64,000 bases of DNA, taken from assembly GCA_965234405.1 (NCBI GenBank), contig OZ248346.1; one strand, 5' to 3'. Positions within the stretch are counted from its first letter, which is position 1, and every line of letters begins with the position of its first letter. The notes under the pieces are model-generated. The model had not been told where the DNA came from, did no database searches, and worked only from the letters and a program-made list of their open reading frames with translations. A program made the position numbers and the translations under genes. Source of the DNA: Planktophila turicensis (GTDB taxonomy: Bacteria > Actinomycetota > Actinomycetes > Nanopelagicales > Nanopelagicaceae). Below are positions 32,679 through 41,953 of the stretch, piece after piece.

Positions 32679-33863
32679 CTAACCTAACTGAAGAAGGGCT
32701 TCATCGAGTAGTTGGTGAGCTAGCGTGTCTTTGGTGGTCTCTGCCACCTTCTTGGGTTCCTTACCTCGAACCAAGATAAATCCATGAGTTGTCTCGCTAT
32801 TGAAGATATCTCCCCCAGAAACATCGTTGAGATAGAGAATGTCGGCGCCTTTTGAAACCATCTTCTCCTGAGCGGCTACGAGATTTTCGGAAGTTTCGGC
32901 TGCAAATCCGACAATAACTTGTCGAGACTTCTTTGCTGAGATTGTGCGCAAAATATCTGGATTTTCGACAAGGGCAATATTTGTGAATTCGTTCTTCTTA
33001 ATCTTCGCATCCGCTATCTGCTTGGGGCGAGCATCTGCAACAGCGGCTGACATCACAAGAATATCTGTGTGAGTGAATTCTGCATCGAGTGCTGAGAGCA
33101 TCTGTGATGCGCTCTCAACCTTAATTGTTCTTATGCCTTCAATGTCGGCAAGATTCGAATTTGCTGAAATGAGAGTTACTTGAGCGCCACGTCGCTGGGC
33201 CGAGCGTGCAACTGCATACCCTTGTTTGCCGGATGACTGATTTCCAATAAATCGAACTGGATCAATCGCTTCACGAGTACCGCCTGCGGTAATGAGCACT
33301 TTCTTTCCAAGAAGATCTGAACGTGAGCCCGTAATTTCGGCGAACTCCCCCAGAATGCGTGATGTTTCAGGAAAACGTCCCTGTCCCACATCTCCTGATG
33401 TGAGTGCGCCAGTATCTGGATCCATCACGTGATAGCCGCGGCTACGTAGCGTTGCAACGTTTGTCTTGGTGGCTTCGTCGTTCCACATCTCAGGGTGCAT
33501 GGCCGGCACAATCAGTACAGGTGAGTTGGATGCAAGAATTACATTGGTAAGGAGATCATCTGCACGTCCCGCCGCAATTCTCGCCATGAGATCGGCAGTA
33601 GCAGGTGCGATGATGATGAAATTCGAGTTCTTTGCAAGAGAGATATGGCGGACTTCCTCTACGCTTTCAAAGACTTCCGTAGTGACCTTACGCCCTGAAA
33701 GCGCTACCCACGTTGCCGACCCGACGAAGTTCAAGCTCGAAGGGGTAGGAACAACAGTTACGCCAAAACCGAGATCACGGAGACGACGGAGAAGATCGCA
33801 GGATTTATATGCCGCAATGCCGCCACCAACGCCGAGAATTACTTCACGGCCAAAACCTTGCAT
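32679..33863 (-). CDS. coaBC: Bifunctional phosphopantothenoylcysteine decarboxylase/synthetase CoaBC
   Basis: Two consecutive steps of coenzyme A synthesis. The 394-residue protein has an N-terminal flavoprotein decarboxylase (CoaC, about 1-185) with the catalytic His in VRHISLA, IIAPATADLMAR and the PAMHPEMW substrate clamp, followed by the CoaB synthetase (about 190-394) with LITAGGTREAIDPVRFIGN and SAAVADARPK. The second half would use CTP. It starts 17 nt after rpoZ. Confidence 0.96.
   Translation of the reverse strand: MQGFGREVILGVGGGIAAYKSCDLLRRLRDLGFGVTVVPTPSSLNFVGSATWVALSGRKVTTEVFESVEEVRHISLAKNSNFIIIAPATADLMARIAAGRADDLLTNVILASNSPVLIVPAMHPEMWNDEATKTNVATLRSRGYHVMDPDTGALTSGDVGQGRFPETSRILGEFAEITGSRSDLLGKKVLITAGGTREAIDPVRFIGNQSSGKQGYAVARSAQRRGAQVTLISANSNLADIEGIRTIKVESASQMLSALDAEFTHTDILVMSAAVADARPKQIADAKIKKNEFTNIALVENPDILRTISAKKSRQVIVGFAAETSENLVAAQEKMVSKGADILYLNDVSGGDIFNSETTHGFILVRGKEPKKVAETTKDTLAHQLLDEALLQLG
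32681..32686 (-). promoter_or_regulatory. Possible internal leaderless -10 of metK
   Basis: TAGGTT on the minus strand, sharing its last base with the coaBC stop and ending 6 nt before the metK ATG. TTAGGA in the same place might also serve as a ribosome site. Confidence 0.35.
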
Positions 33864-33880
33864 GGTGGTTTACCTAAAAA

Positions 33881-34141
33881 TTAGGCGGTTGGTTCTAGAT
33901 TTTCAATAGTCAAAAGACCTTCGTTGATTTCGCGAAGTGCAATTGACAATGGCTTCTCGTGAACGTGTGTATCAACTAGTGGCCCAACGTATTCAAGAAG
34001 ACCTTCACCAAGTTGTGAGTAGTACGCATTAATTTGGCGAGCACGCTTTGCTGCGTAGAGAACGAGGCTGTACTTAGAACCAGCCTTATCGAGAAGTTCG
34101 TCGATAGGTGGGTTTGTGATTCCATCCATATGTGCGCTCAT
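33881..34141 (-). CDS. rpoZ: RNA polymerase omega subunit
   Basis: Small assembly subunit of RNA polymerase. The 86-residue product has the conserved NPPIDELLDKAGSKYSLV block and AAKRARQINAYY. The ATG at 34141 has CAGGAG 6 nt upstream; an ORF extending to 34165 is not used. It lies 52 nt after gmk and 17 nt before coaBC, the usual actinobacterial order gmk-rpoZ-coaBC-metK. Confidence 0.95.
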   Translation of the reverse strand: MSAHMDGITNPPIDELLDKAGSKYSLVLYAAKRARQINAYYSQLGEGLLEYVGPLVDTHVHEKPLSIALREINEGLLTIENLEPTA

Positions 34142-34193
34142 CTGTACTCCTGTGTTTCGTAGCAATTAATGCTCTGCGGGTCTTGCAGCCTAT

Positions 34194-35066
34194 TTAGGCA
34201 GATACGAATTCTATCAGGGATGCGACTACCCCATCGACCTGGTCATTGATGAGGACTTTATCGAAGAAAGAGGCGGCAGCCATCTCTTCTTGAGCCAAAG
34301 CCAAGCGGGCGGCTCTACGTTCTGGGCTATCGGTGCCACGACCTTCGAGGCGAGAAACGAGCTCTTCCCATGTAGGGGGCTCGAGAAATACGAGTATTGC
34401 TTCCGGAACCTTTGCCTTAACTTGCTTAGCTCCTGCGATCTCGATTTCAAGTAGAACGCTTTTGCCTACACGTAGTGAATCTTCAACAGCTCTTCGTGGA
34501 GTTCCATAACGGTTACCCGCAAACTCTGCCCATTCGAGAAATTCATTGGATGCAATGGCTGCATCAAATTCTTCATTTGAACAGAAGTGATAGTCAATTC
34601 CATTTACCTCATTAAAACGAGGCGCCCGAGTTGTTGCTGAGACACTGACAAAGAATGGTGATGATTCTTTCAAAACCTTTGCGACAGTGCTCTTGCCGAC
34701 ACCACCGGGTCCCGAAAGTACAACCAACTTCCCAGGAGTGAGGCCGGAAGGAATCTTGAATTCATTATCTAAAGATTCCAATTGATGTCTTCCAAGCCCT
34801 TGGATACGACGAGTTAATGAAATTCCAAGACGTTCCAGAATCGATTTGCCGCGAATTTTACCAACACCACTGATTGACTCAACGAGTTCAAGTACACGCA
34901 TCTTGGCGATTGCTTCATCATCTTTCGACATTGATACAACATCGGTTATCGACAGTTCGCCACTCTTTACGCGCGCTTTAACAGCAGCTCTAATCTGACG
35001 CGACTCTTTAGCCTTTGCAAGCGCTCGGGCGCGCTCTTCCGGTGTCAGTTCTGGAGGTGCGCCCAT
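34194..35066 (-). CDS. gmk: Fused actinobacterial integration host factor (mIHF) - guanylate kinase
   Basis: One continuous ORF of 290 residues carries two proteins that are normally separate neighbours. Residues 1 to about 104 match the full mIHF nucleoid protein, from LTPEERARALAKA through the H2TH region VGKIRGKSILERLGI to TRRIQGLGRHQ. From about residue 111 a complete guanylate kinase follows: P-loop GPGGVGKS (119-126), SVSATTRAPR, and YGTPRRAVE. The linker is only a few residues. TAGATT lies 6 nt before the ATG. An in-frame TTG at 34781 with GGAAG upstream could start a stand-alone kinase, so two products are possible. Confidence 0.93.
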   Translation of the reverse strand: MGAPPELTPEERARALAKAKESRQIRAAVKARVKSGELSITDVVSMSKDDEAIAKMRVLELVESISGVGKIRGKSILERLGISLTRRIQGLGRHQLESLDNEFKIPSGLTPGKLVVLSGPGGVGKSTVAKVLKESSPFFVSVSATTRAPRFNEVNGIDYHFCSNEEFDAAIASNEFLEWAEFAGNRYGTPRRAVEDSLRVGKSVLLEIEIAGAKQVKAKVPEAILVFLEPPTWEELVSRLEGRGTDSPERRAARLALAQEEMAAASFFDKVLINDQVDGVVASLIEFVSA

Positions 35067-35072
35067 GGGATA

Positions 35073-35078
35073 AATCTA
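35073..35078 (-). promoter_or_regulatory. Possible internal leaderless -10 of mIHF-gmk
   Basis: TAGATT on the minus strand; its TAG is the pyrF stop codon. It ends 6 nt before the ATG at 35066. Confidence 0.4.
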
Positions 35079-35777
35079 GTTGAGAATCTCGTCAGCGATG
35101 AATCGCGCCTTGGACTTCATTGCCTGCGCCCCATCAGACCATGCCTTGGTAATAGGGCGACCAATCACCACAAAAGAAGCCCCAGCAGAAATTGCATCCT
35201 TTGGAGTCATAGTGCGCTTCTGATCATCGCTGCCAACTTCTGAGAGAGGGCGAACTCCGGGAGTAATAATGTGAGGAAGTGGTCCTACCGCGGAACGGAT
35301 TGCCGCGATTTCAAGTGGAGAACAGACAATTGCTCGCGCACCAGCATCAACTGACATCTTCGCTAGAGCTACTGCGCTCTCTAGAGCTGGGTTTGCGTAG
35401 CCGATTTCAAAGAGATCCTCTTCTGAAAGCGAAGTAAGAATCGTTACAGCAGTGACATCGGTTGCAGGAACGGCATCTACCGCAGCCTTCACCATGGCTC
35501 GACCACCAGATGCATGAACAGTGAGGAATCGAGGCTTCAGGTTTTCAATTGCCTTGGCAGCGCCTTGAACTGTATGAGGAATATCGTGAAGTTTGAGATC
35601 TAGGAATATGTCCGCATCAGTCTCGGATTGGATGGCACGGATTCCTTCTTGGCCGAAGGATAGAAAGAATTCAAGGCCTAACTTATAGACGCTGACAGAC
35701 TCTTGGGTTGCCGCAACCCATTGCTTTGCAATCTCGATATCTGGTGTATCAACAGCTAGAACAATTGGGGCTTTCAT
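35076..35777 (-). CDS. pyrF: Orotidine 5'-phosphate decarboxylase
   Basis: Final step of UMP synthesis. The 233-residue short-form enzyme has the catalytic DLKLHDIPHTV (Asp-Lys-Asp) motif and the phosphate-binding VIGRPIT. Its ATG overlaps the pyrD stop (TAATG), so the two are coupled. It is the distal gene of the pyr operon, followed 9 nt later by the mIHF-gmk start. Confidence 0.95.
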   Translation of the reverse strand: MKAPIVLAVDTPDIEIAKQWVAATQESVSVYKLGLEFFLSFGQEGIRAIQSETDADIFLDLKLHDIPHTVQGAAKAIENLKPRFLTVHASGGRAMVKAAVDAVPATDVTAVTILTSLSEEDLFEIGYANPALESAVALAKMSVDAGARAIVCSPLEIAAIRSAVGPLPHIITPGVRPLSEVGSDDQKRTMTPKDAISAGASFVVIGRPITKAWSDGAQAMKSKARFIADEILN

Positions 35778-36715
35778 TACGCCTCTTCTCTATGTGCGTA
35801 GCCGATGGCTTGTTGCAGAGTGGCAAAACCACGAGCTGCAAGAAGATCGCGTAACTCATTCTGAATCTCAATAAGAGCTGATGGGTTTCCAAAACTTGCA
35901 GTACCAACTGAAACTCCTGAAGCGCCTGCCAAAATTAGTTCGAGTGCGTCCCGGCCTGATGCGACTCCCCCCATTCCAAGAATTGGAACTTTAGGAAGAG
36001 CGGCATGAACCTGATAAATGGCACGCACTGCAACAGGCTTGATTGCTGGGCCCGATAGTCCACCTGTCTTGCCACCAAGATGTGGTCGCATTGAATCGAT
36101 ATTAATGACCATCCCTAAAACCGTATTGATAAGCGCTAATCCATCAGCACCGGCGTCGACTACGCCTCGCGCGATTGATGGTAGATCAGTTACATCAGGT
36201 GAAAGTTTGGCGATGATGGGTAAATCACCACCAATTGTCTTCCGTACTCCATCAATGACGCGCCTTGAAGCATCAGGATCACATGCAAAGACAAGGCCTC
36301 GGTTTTCGACATTCGGACACGAGATATTGACTTCGACAGCGCTAATGCCTGAAACAGATCGCAGCTTACGAGCGAGAGTTGAATACTCTTCAACTGTTTC
36401 ACCGGCAATAGAAACGATTACTCGTGCCTTCTGCTCTAATAACCATGGAACATCGTTAGCTAGAAATGAGTCGATACCGGGGCCTTGCAGGCCGATCGAG
36501 TTCAACATTCCTGAAGGAGTCTCAGCCATTCGAGGCGTAGGACGACCGTGTCGTGGCTTACTCATCACAGACTTGGTGACAACAGCACCAATCTGGTTGA
36601 GAGGGAAGAATTGAGCAAGTTCTTTACCGCTACTCGCACAACCACTGGCTGTAAATAACGGAGCTGGAAACCATGCATTTCCAAGAGTTGTAGACATATC
36701 CACTGGAAGCGTCAT
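35777..36715 (-). CDS. pyrD: Dihydroorotate dehydrogenase, class 1B catalytic subunit
   Basis: Oxidises dihydroorotate to orotate. The 312-residue FMN barrel has NISCPNVENRG with the catalytic Cys of class 1, IAKLSPDV and GMGGVASG phosphate-binding blocks. There is no membrane N-terminus. The adjacent PyrK makes it the cytosolic NAD-linked 1B type, rather than the class 2 quinone enzyme that many actinobacteria have. It overlaps pyrK by 4 nt. Confidence 0.93.
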   Translation of the reverse strand: MTLPVDMSTTLGNAWFPAPLFTASGCASSGKELAQFFPLNQIGAVVTKSVMSKPRHGRPTPRMAETPSGMLNSIGLQGPGIDSFLANDVPWLLEQKARVIVSIAGETVEEYSTLARKLRSVSGISAVEVNISCPNVENRGLVFACDPDASRRVIDGVRKTIGGDLPIIAKLSPDVTDLPSIARGVVDAGADGLALINTVLGMVINIDSMRPHLGGKTGGLSGPAIKPVAVRAIYQVHAALPKVPILGMGGVASGRDALELILAGASGVSVGTASFGNPSALIEIQNELRDLLAARGFATLQQAIGYAHREEA

Positions 36716-37560
36716 GCGAGTGCCTCCGGAACTTTACCGACAAGATCCCAACTAACATTGGCGCCATCCATAACAGGACCATCGATACATGATCGCAGCA
36801 TCGAAGTTGTTCCATCGTCATTTTGTACTGGCAAAACACAGGTCATACAGATACCAACACCGCACGCCATTGATTCTTCTACAGCACATTGATGAATTAC
36901 TTCGGTGTCAGCCACTAAGGCAGTAATCGCCGAAAGCATCGCCATTGGACCACATGAATAAATAACGTCGATGTTTCGATCTCTAACAATATGTAGAAGA
37001 TTTTCAGTTACGCGTCCAGTCTCACCCATAGATCCGTCTTCTGTATAAATCTTTAGCGAGTTAACTGAACGCTTGCCTTCCATCGGCGCATAAATCTTTG
37101 TGCCAACGCTCGCACCTAACAACATATCCACTTTGCAGCCACGTCCTTTGAGAACATCCGCTAATCCGAAGAGCGGAGCTGAGCCATAACCGCCACCAAT
37201 AAGAAGGGCGTTGATTGGCTCTGTGGGAATACCAAATGCAGTTCCAAGGGGTGCAATGATGTCGATCTCTGCTCCCTCTTGTTGAGAGCAGAGCCACTTG
37301 CTGCCTGAACCGTGTGGAGCAACAATTAACTCCATCGTGCCACCGTATTGGGAATTATCAGCAACACGAGAAATAGCGAATGCGCGACGCAAAATCATCT
37401 TGGAAGTATCGCCACCAACGCGAATGGCAACGAAGTTACCCGGACGACAGCTCTTCACAATATCTCCGACATTAAGAAGAATCTGGTGATAGGCACCTAT
37501 ACGCTTATTCGAAACGATTGTTACAACTTGTTGAAGTGCGTTCTTGTTTATCGTAGCCAT
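36712..37560 (-). CDS. pyrK: Dihydroorotate dehydrogenase electron-transfer subunit PyrK
   Basis: FAD and [2Fe-2S] subunit that passes electrons from PyrD to NAD. The 282-residue protein has an FAD-binding RxFAIS-type block (RRAFAIS), an NAD-binding GGGYGSAPLFG loop, and the C-terminal cluster cysteines in ACGVGICMTC plus a later RSC. The ATG at 37560 overlaps the carB stop (TAATG); an ORF from 37575 is not used. Confidence 0.93.
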   Translation of the reverse strand: MATINKNALQQVVTIVSNKRIGAYHQILLNVGDIVKSCRPGNFVAIRVGGDTSKMILRRAFAISRVADNSQYGGTMELIVAPHGSGSKWLCSQQEGAEIDIIAPLGTAFGIPTEPINALLIGGGYGSAPLFGLADVLKGRGCKVDMLLGASVGTKIYAPMEGKRSVNSLKIYTEDGSMGETGRVTENLLHIVRDRNIDVIYSCGPMAMLSAITALVADTEVIHQCAVEESMACGVGICMTCVLPVQNDDGTTSMLRSCIDGPVMDGANVSWDLVGKVPEALA

Positions 37561-40500
37561 TAGCGTTTCAACCACTCTTGGATTGGAGAAACGCTTAGCT
37601 CGCCAGCCTGTAAGGCCTTGATTCCTTCGACAGCTGCACTGAAACCGGCTGTTGTTGTGATGATAGGAATAGATCTCTGTACAGCTGCTGTGCGAATAGC
37701 CCAGCCATCTGCTCGGGTTCCACGACCTACGGGAGTATTGATAACAAGATCAATGTCACCTGCGTTGAGCATTTCGACAATCGTCTTCTCGCCCATTGGT
37801 CCAGTTCCTTGCGAATTCTTTCGGACTACAACAGTTGAAACTCCGTGTTCTGCAAGATACGAAGCTGTTCCATCGGTTGCGAGGAGTCTAAATCCAAGCG
37901 CTGACAATCCTTGCGCAGGTGCAATTCCGTGCTTCTTATCTTTATCTGCAAGTGAGATAAATACCGTCCCTGACTTAGGAAGTGGTCCAAAAGAACTTAT
38001 CTGCGACTTGGCATAGGACTCACCGAATGTCGCTGCAATGCCCATCACTTCACCAGTTGAACGCATCTCAGGCCCAAGAACTGCATCAACACCACGTCCA
38101 TCTGCGCGACGGAAGCGGTTCCACGGAAGCACAGCTTCCTTAACGCTAATCCCCTTTGCAACGGCATCGCCTTGCGCTGGAAGCAGACCTTCTGCGCGCA
38201 ACTCTGCGATTGTCGAACCAAGGGAGATTCGGGCTGCAGCTTTTGCTAGAGGAACGCCTGTTGCCTTGCTGACGAATGGCACGGTGCGTGATGCACGTGG
38301 ATTTGCTTCGAGTACATAAAGAACTTGATCAGCCATTGCGAATTGAATATTGATGAGCCCGGAAACTCCTACACCTTGGGCAATCTTTAACGTCGCTTCA
38401 CGGATCTGCACTCTTTGCGAATCAGAGATCGTCATTGCAGGCAATACACATGCGCTATCGCCAGAGTGAATTCCAGCTTCTTCAATATGCTCCATGATTC
38501 CACCAAGGAATAGCTCGGTACCGTCATAGAGCGCATCGACATCAAGTTCGATTGCAGAATCTAGGAATCGATCAACCAATACTGGATGATCCGGAGTGAT
38601 ATCTGTGGCGCGGGAAATGAAGCCTGAAAGCGCCTCATCGTCGTAGACAATTTCCATGCCGCGACCGCCAAGTACAAAACTTGGGCGGACGAGAACTGGA
38701 TAGCCAATACGTTGCGCGATTGAGAGAGCTTCCATTTGTGATGAAGCCATACCGAATTCAGGTGCAGTCAGTCCTTGATCCTTAAGTACCTGACCAAATG
38801 CGCCACGCTCTTCCGCCAAGTTAATTGCATCCGGGCTTGTTCCAAGAATCGTCACACCTGCAGCCTTGAGGCCTGCAGCTAAACCAAGAGGTGTTTGTCC
38901 ACCAAGTTGTGTGATGACACCAAGCACTGGACCAGCCTGTGTTTCTGCATGAACAATCTCGAGAACATCTTCAAGGGTTAGTGGCTCGAAGTAGAGCCGA
39001 TCTGAAGTGTCGTAGTCGGTAGAAACAGTCTCTGGGTTGCAGTTAATCATGATGGTTTCGTAATCTGCAGCTCGTAAGGTGAAGGAGGCATGCACACACG
39101 AATAATCGAATTCAATTCCCTGACCAATTCGGTTAGGACCACTGCCTAGGATGATGACAGCAGGCTTTGTTCGCGGACGAACTTCCGTCTCTTCCTCATA
39201 GCTTGAGTAATGGTAAGGAGTGAAGGCTTCGAACTCTGCCGCACAGGTGTCAACTGTTTTATAGACAGGGCGAAGACTTAGCTGATGACGCACTTTGCGG
39301 ACATCTGCTTCAGCCATTCCGCGAACGGTTGCAATCTGAGCATCTGAGAAACCAGTTGATTTTGCCAATTTTAAGAGATCAAATGTGAGTTCGCCTGGTT
39401 CAGCCATAGTTCGCGCTACATCGTTAATGATTTCGATTTGGCGCAAATACCAACGATCAATCTTGGTTGAGGCAAAAACCTCATCCATCGTTGCACCCAA
39501 CCAGAGAGCGCGCTGAACCTGCTGAAGTCGATATTCAGTCGGCATCTTCATTGATTCAAGAAGGTTGGACTTTTCATCTGTTGAACGAGCATCCGTGAAG
39601 GTGAAAATTGCTTCCTTACGCTCTAGTGAACGCAGTGCCTTCATAAGAGCTTCAGGGAATGAGCGTCCGATGGCCATCGCTTCGCCAACGCTCTTCATCG
39701 TGGTGGTTAAGCGTGGATCTGCATCCTGGAACTTTTCAAAGGCAAAACGTGGCGCTTTAACGACGATGTAATCGAGTGTTGGTTCGAATGATGCTGGAGT
39801 TACCTGCGTGATGTCATTCTTAATCTCATCGAGCGTATAACCGATTGCTAATTTGGTTGCAATCTTCGCGATTGGGAAACCTGTCGCCTTCGATGCAAGC
39901 GCACTTGATCGAGATACGCGTGGATTCATTTCGATAACGATGATGCGACCCGTGTCAGGATTTACTGCAAACTGGATATTACATCCACCTGTATCAACGC
40001 CTACTTCTCGAATGATGGAGATCGAAAGGTCGCGAAGCTTCTGGTATTCAACATCGGTTAGCGTCAGAGCTGGGGCCACAGTGATCGAATCTCCGGTGTG
40101 AACACCCATGGGATCGATATTTTCGATACTACAAACGATAACAACGTTATCTACCTTGTCGCGCATTACTTCAAGTTCGTACTCTTTCCAACCAATAATT
40201 GATTCTTCGATGAGAACTTCAGAAGTTGGGCTATGTCGAAGACCAGCGCCCGCAATCTGACGAAGTGTTTCCTCATCAAAAGCAATACCTGAACCAAGTC
40301 CGCCCATGGTGAAAGATGGACGAATAACAGCCGGATAGCCAAGTTGCGCAACTGCACCCATGACATCATCCATTGTGTGACAGATAATTGAACGCGCGGA
40401 TTCTCCCCCGACCTTTTCAACAATTGCCCTGAAAAGTTCTCGGTTCTCTCCTCTTTCGATAGCCGCCACGTCAGCGCCGATCAATTTCACGTTGTACTTA

Positions 40501-40826
40501 TCGAGAGTTCCAGCTTCGAAGAGCCCAATTGCAGCATTGAGTGCCGTTTGTCCACCAAGCGTTGCAAGAACTGCATCAGGCCGCTCTTTAGCGATGATGC
40601 GTTCGATAAATTCAGGAGTAATCGGTTCAATATAGGTTGCATCGGCGAACTCGGGATCGGTCATGATTGTTGCAGGGTTTGAGTTAACCAAAATGACGCG
40701 GATGCCTTCGGCTCGCAGAACGCGACAAGCTTGCGTGCCTGAGTAATCGAATTCGCATGCTTGGCCAATCACAATCGGGCCAGAACCAATAACGAGAACA
40801 CTCTTAATCGTTGTATCGCGCGCCAT
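37560..40826 (-). CDS. carB: Carbamoyl-phosphate synthase large subunit
   Basis: Makes carbamoyl phosphate for pyrimidine and arginine synthesis. The 1088-residue protein has two homologous ATP-grasp halves (GSGPIVIGQACEFDYSGTQA opens the first, GSGPNRIGQGIEFDY the second), each with ATP-binding loops (PSFTMGGLG, PSFVLGGRG). A C-terminal MGS-like allosteric domain carries the effector site. It abuts carA and pyrK by 1-nt overlaps. Confidence 0.97.
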   Translation of the reverse strand: MARDTTIKSVLVIGSGPIVIGQACEFDYSGTQACRVLRAEGIRVILVNSNPATIMTDPEFADATYIEPITPEFIERIIAKERPDAVLATLGGQTALNAAIGLFEAGTLDKYNVKLIGADVAAIERGENRELFRAIVEKVGGESARSIICHTMDDVMGAVAQLGYPAVIRPSFTMGGLGSGIAFDEETLRQIAGAGLRHSPTSEVLIEESIIGWKEYELEVMRDKVDNVVIVCSIENIDPMGVHTGDSITVAPALTLTDVEYQKLRDLSISIIREVGVDTGGCNIQFAVNPDTGRIIVIEMNPRVSRSSALASKATGFPIAKIATKLAIGYTLDEIKNDITQVTPASFEPTLDYIVVKAPRFAFEKFQDADPRLTTTMKSVGEAMAIGRSFPEALMKALRSLERKEAIFTFTDARSTDEKSNLLESMKMPTEYRLQQVQRALWLGATMDEVFASTKIDRWYLRQIEIINDVARTMAEPGELTFDLLKLAKSTGFSDAQIATVRGMAEADVRKVRHQLSLRPVYKTVDTCAAEFEAFTPYHYSSYEEETEVRPRTKPAVIILGSGPNRIGQGIEFDYSCVHASFTLRAADYETIMINCNPETVSTDYDTSDRLYFEPLTLEDVLEIVHAETQAGPVLGVITQLGGQTPLGLAAGLKAAGVTILGTSPDAINLAEERGAFGQVLKDQGLTAPEFGMASSQMEALSIAQRIGYPVLVRPSFVLGGRGMEIVYDDEALSGFISRATDITPDHPVLVDRFLDSAIELDVDALYDGTELFLGGIMEHIEEAGIHSGDSACVLPAMTISDSQRVQIREATLKIAQGVGVSGLINIQFAMADQVLYVLEANPRASRTVPFVSKATGVPLAKAAARISLGSTIAELRAEGLLPAQGDAVAKGISVKEAVLPWNRFRRADGRGVDAVLGPEMRSTGEVMGIAATFGESYAKSQISSFGPLPKSGTVFISLADKDKKHGIAPAQGLSALGFRLLATDGTASYLAEHGVSTVVVRKNSQGTGPMGEKTIVEMLNAGDIDLVINTPVGRGTRADGWAIRTAAVQRSIPIITTTAGFSAAVEGIKALQAGELSVSPIQEWLKR

Positions 40827-41953
40827 TAGAGTGCCTCGACTTTTCTTGGATAAGCAACCATGAGGTCAACGAAGCGATCAAAGAGATAGGCAGCATCATG
40901 AGGACCGGCTGCTGCTTCTGGGTGATACTGAACGCTGAAGGCACCGCGTTCTGTGAGTTCTAGGCCTTCGACAACACCATCATTGAGGCAAACGTGGGTA
41001 ACTTGTCCGGGACCATAAACCGTCGAGAATCCGGAATCGGTTGGTGCTTGTAGTGCAAACCCATGGTTATGCGCAGTGATCTCAACCTTGCCAGTTTTGC
41101 GATCCAAAACAGGTTGATTGATTCCACGATGGCCAAATTGCAATTTATATGTTTCGAAACCAAGAGCGCGACCCAGAATTTGATGACCAAAGCAGATACC
41201 AAAGACCGGAATTTCTTCACCGAGAACTTCACGCACCAAATCAATGGTCTCGGTCATAGTTGCTGGATCTCCCGGACCGTTAGAGAGAAATACTCCATCT
41301 GGACTGATTGCCTGGATATCTGCAAAAGAAGAGTTATATGGCATCACATGTACTTCAATTCCACGTTCAGCCATAGCGCGAGGTGTTGCGCCTTTGATAC
41401 CAAGATCAAGAGCTGCAACGGTAAATTTCTTCTCAGCGATTGCCGGAACCACATACGTTGATTCTGTGGAAACATCATCGCTTAAATAAGCACCGCTCAT
41501 CGCCTGCTGCTTACGAACCTCAATAACCATCTCTTCGCGAGATAGTTCAAGACCTGAAAAGATGCCTACGCGCATTGCGCCTCGATCGCGTAAGTGGCGA
41601 GTAATAGCGCGTGTATCAACGCCTTGAATTCCGACAATCCCCTGGCAAATTAATTCAGCCTCTAAGTCATTCTCGCTTCGCCAATTGCTTGTTAGCGTCG
41701 AAGGGTTTCGCACGACGAAACCAGCAACCCAGTACTTCTTAGATTCATTGTCATAAGCATTTACGCCGGTATTGCCGATATGGGGCGCAGTCATCACAAC
41801 AACTTGCTTGTGATACGAAGGATCTGTAAGAGTCTCTTGGTATCCCGTCATTCCTGTTTGAAAGACCGCTTCACCAAAAGTCTTACCGGTAGCTGCCCAT
41901 GATGCTCCCTCGAAGATTCGGCCATCATCGAGTACGAAGAAAGCTTTACTCAT
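40826..41953 (-). CDS. carA: Carbamoyl-phosphate synthase small (glutaminase) subunit
   Basis: Class I glutamine amidotransferase that feeds ammonia to CarB. The 375-residue protein has an N-terminal CPSase small domain (GMTGYQETLTDPSY) and a glutaminase domain with nucleophile Cys in FGICFGHQILG and the His/Glu pair in QYHPEA. The start overlaps the pyrC stop by 4 nt. Confidence 0.97.
   Translation of the reverse strand: MSKAFFVLDDGRIFEGASWAATGKTFGEAVFQTGMTGYQETLTDPSYHKQVVVMTAPHIGNTGVNAYDNESKKYWVAGFVVRNPSTLTSNWRSENDLEAELICQGIVGIQGVDTRAITRHLRDRGAMRVGIFSGLELSREEMVIEVRKQQAMSGAYLSDDVSTESTYVVPAIAEKKFTVAALDLGIKGATPRAMAERGIEVHVMPYNSSFADIQAISPDGVFLSNGPGDPATMTETIDLVREVLGEEIPVFGICFGHQILGRALGFETYKLQFGHRGINQPVLDRKTGKVEITAHNHGFALQAPTDSGFSTVYGPGQVTHVCLNDGVVEGLELTERGAFSVQYHPEAAAGPHDAAYLFDRFVDLMVAYPRKVEAL

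Noticed and set aside
32675..32690. SAM riboswitch before metK
   Set aside because: Only 4 nt separate coaBC and metK and no aptamer fold is possible.
36018..36614. 198-codon plus-strand ORF antisense to pyrD
   Set aside because: No recognisable domain, lies wholly within a well-supported gene with catalytic motifs.
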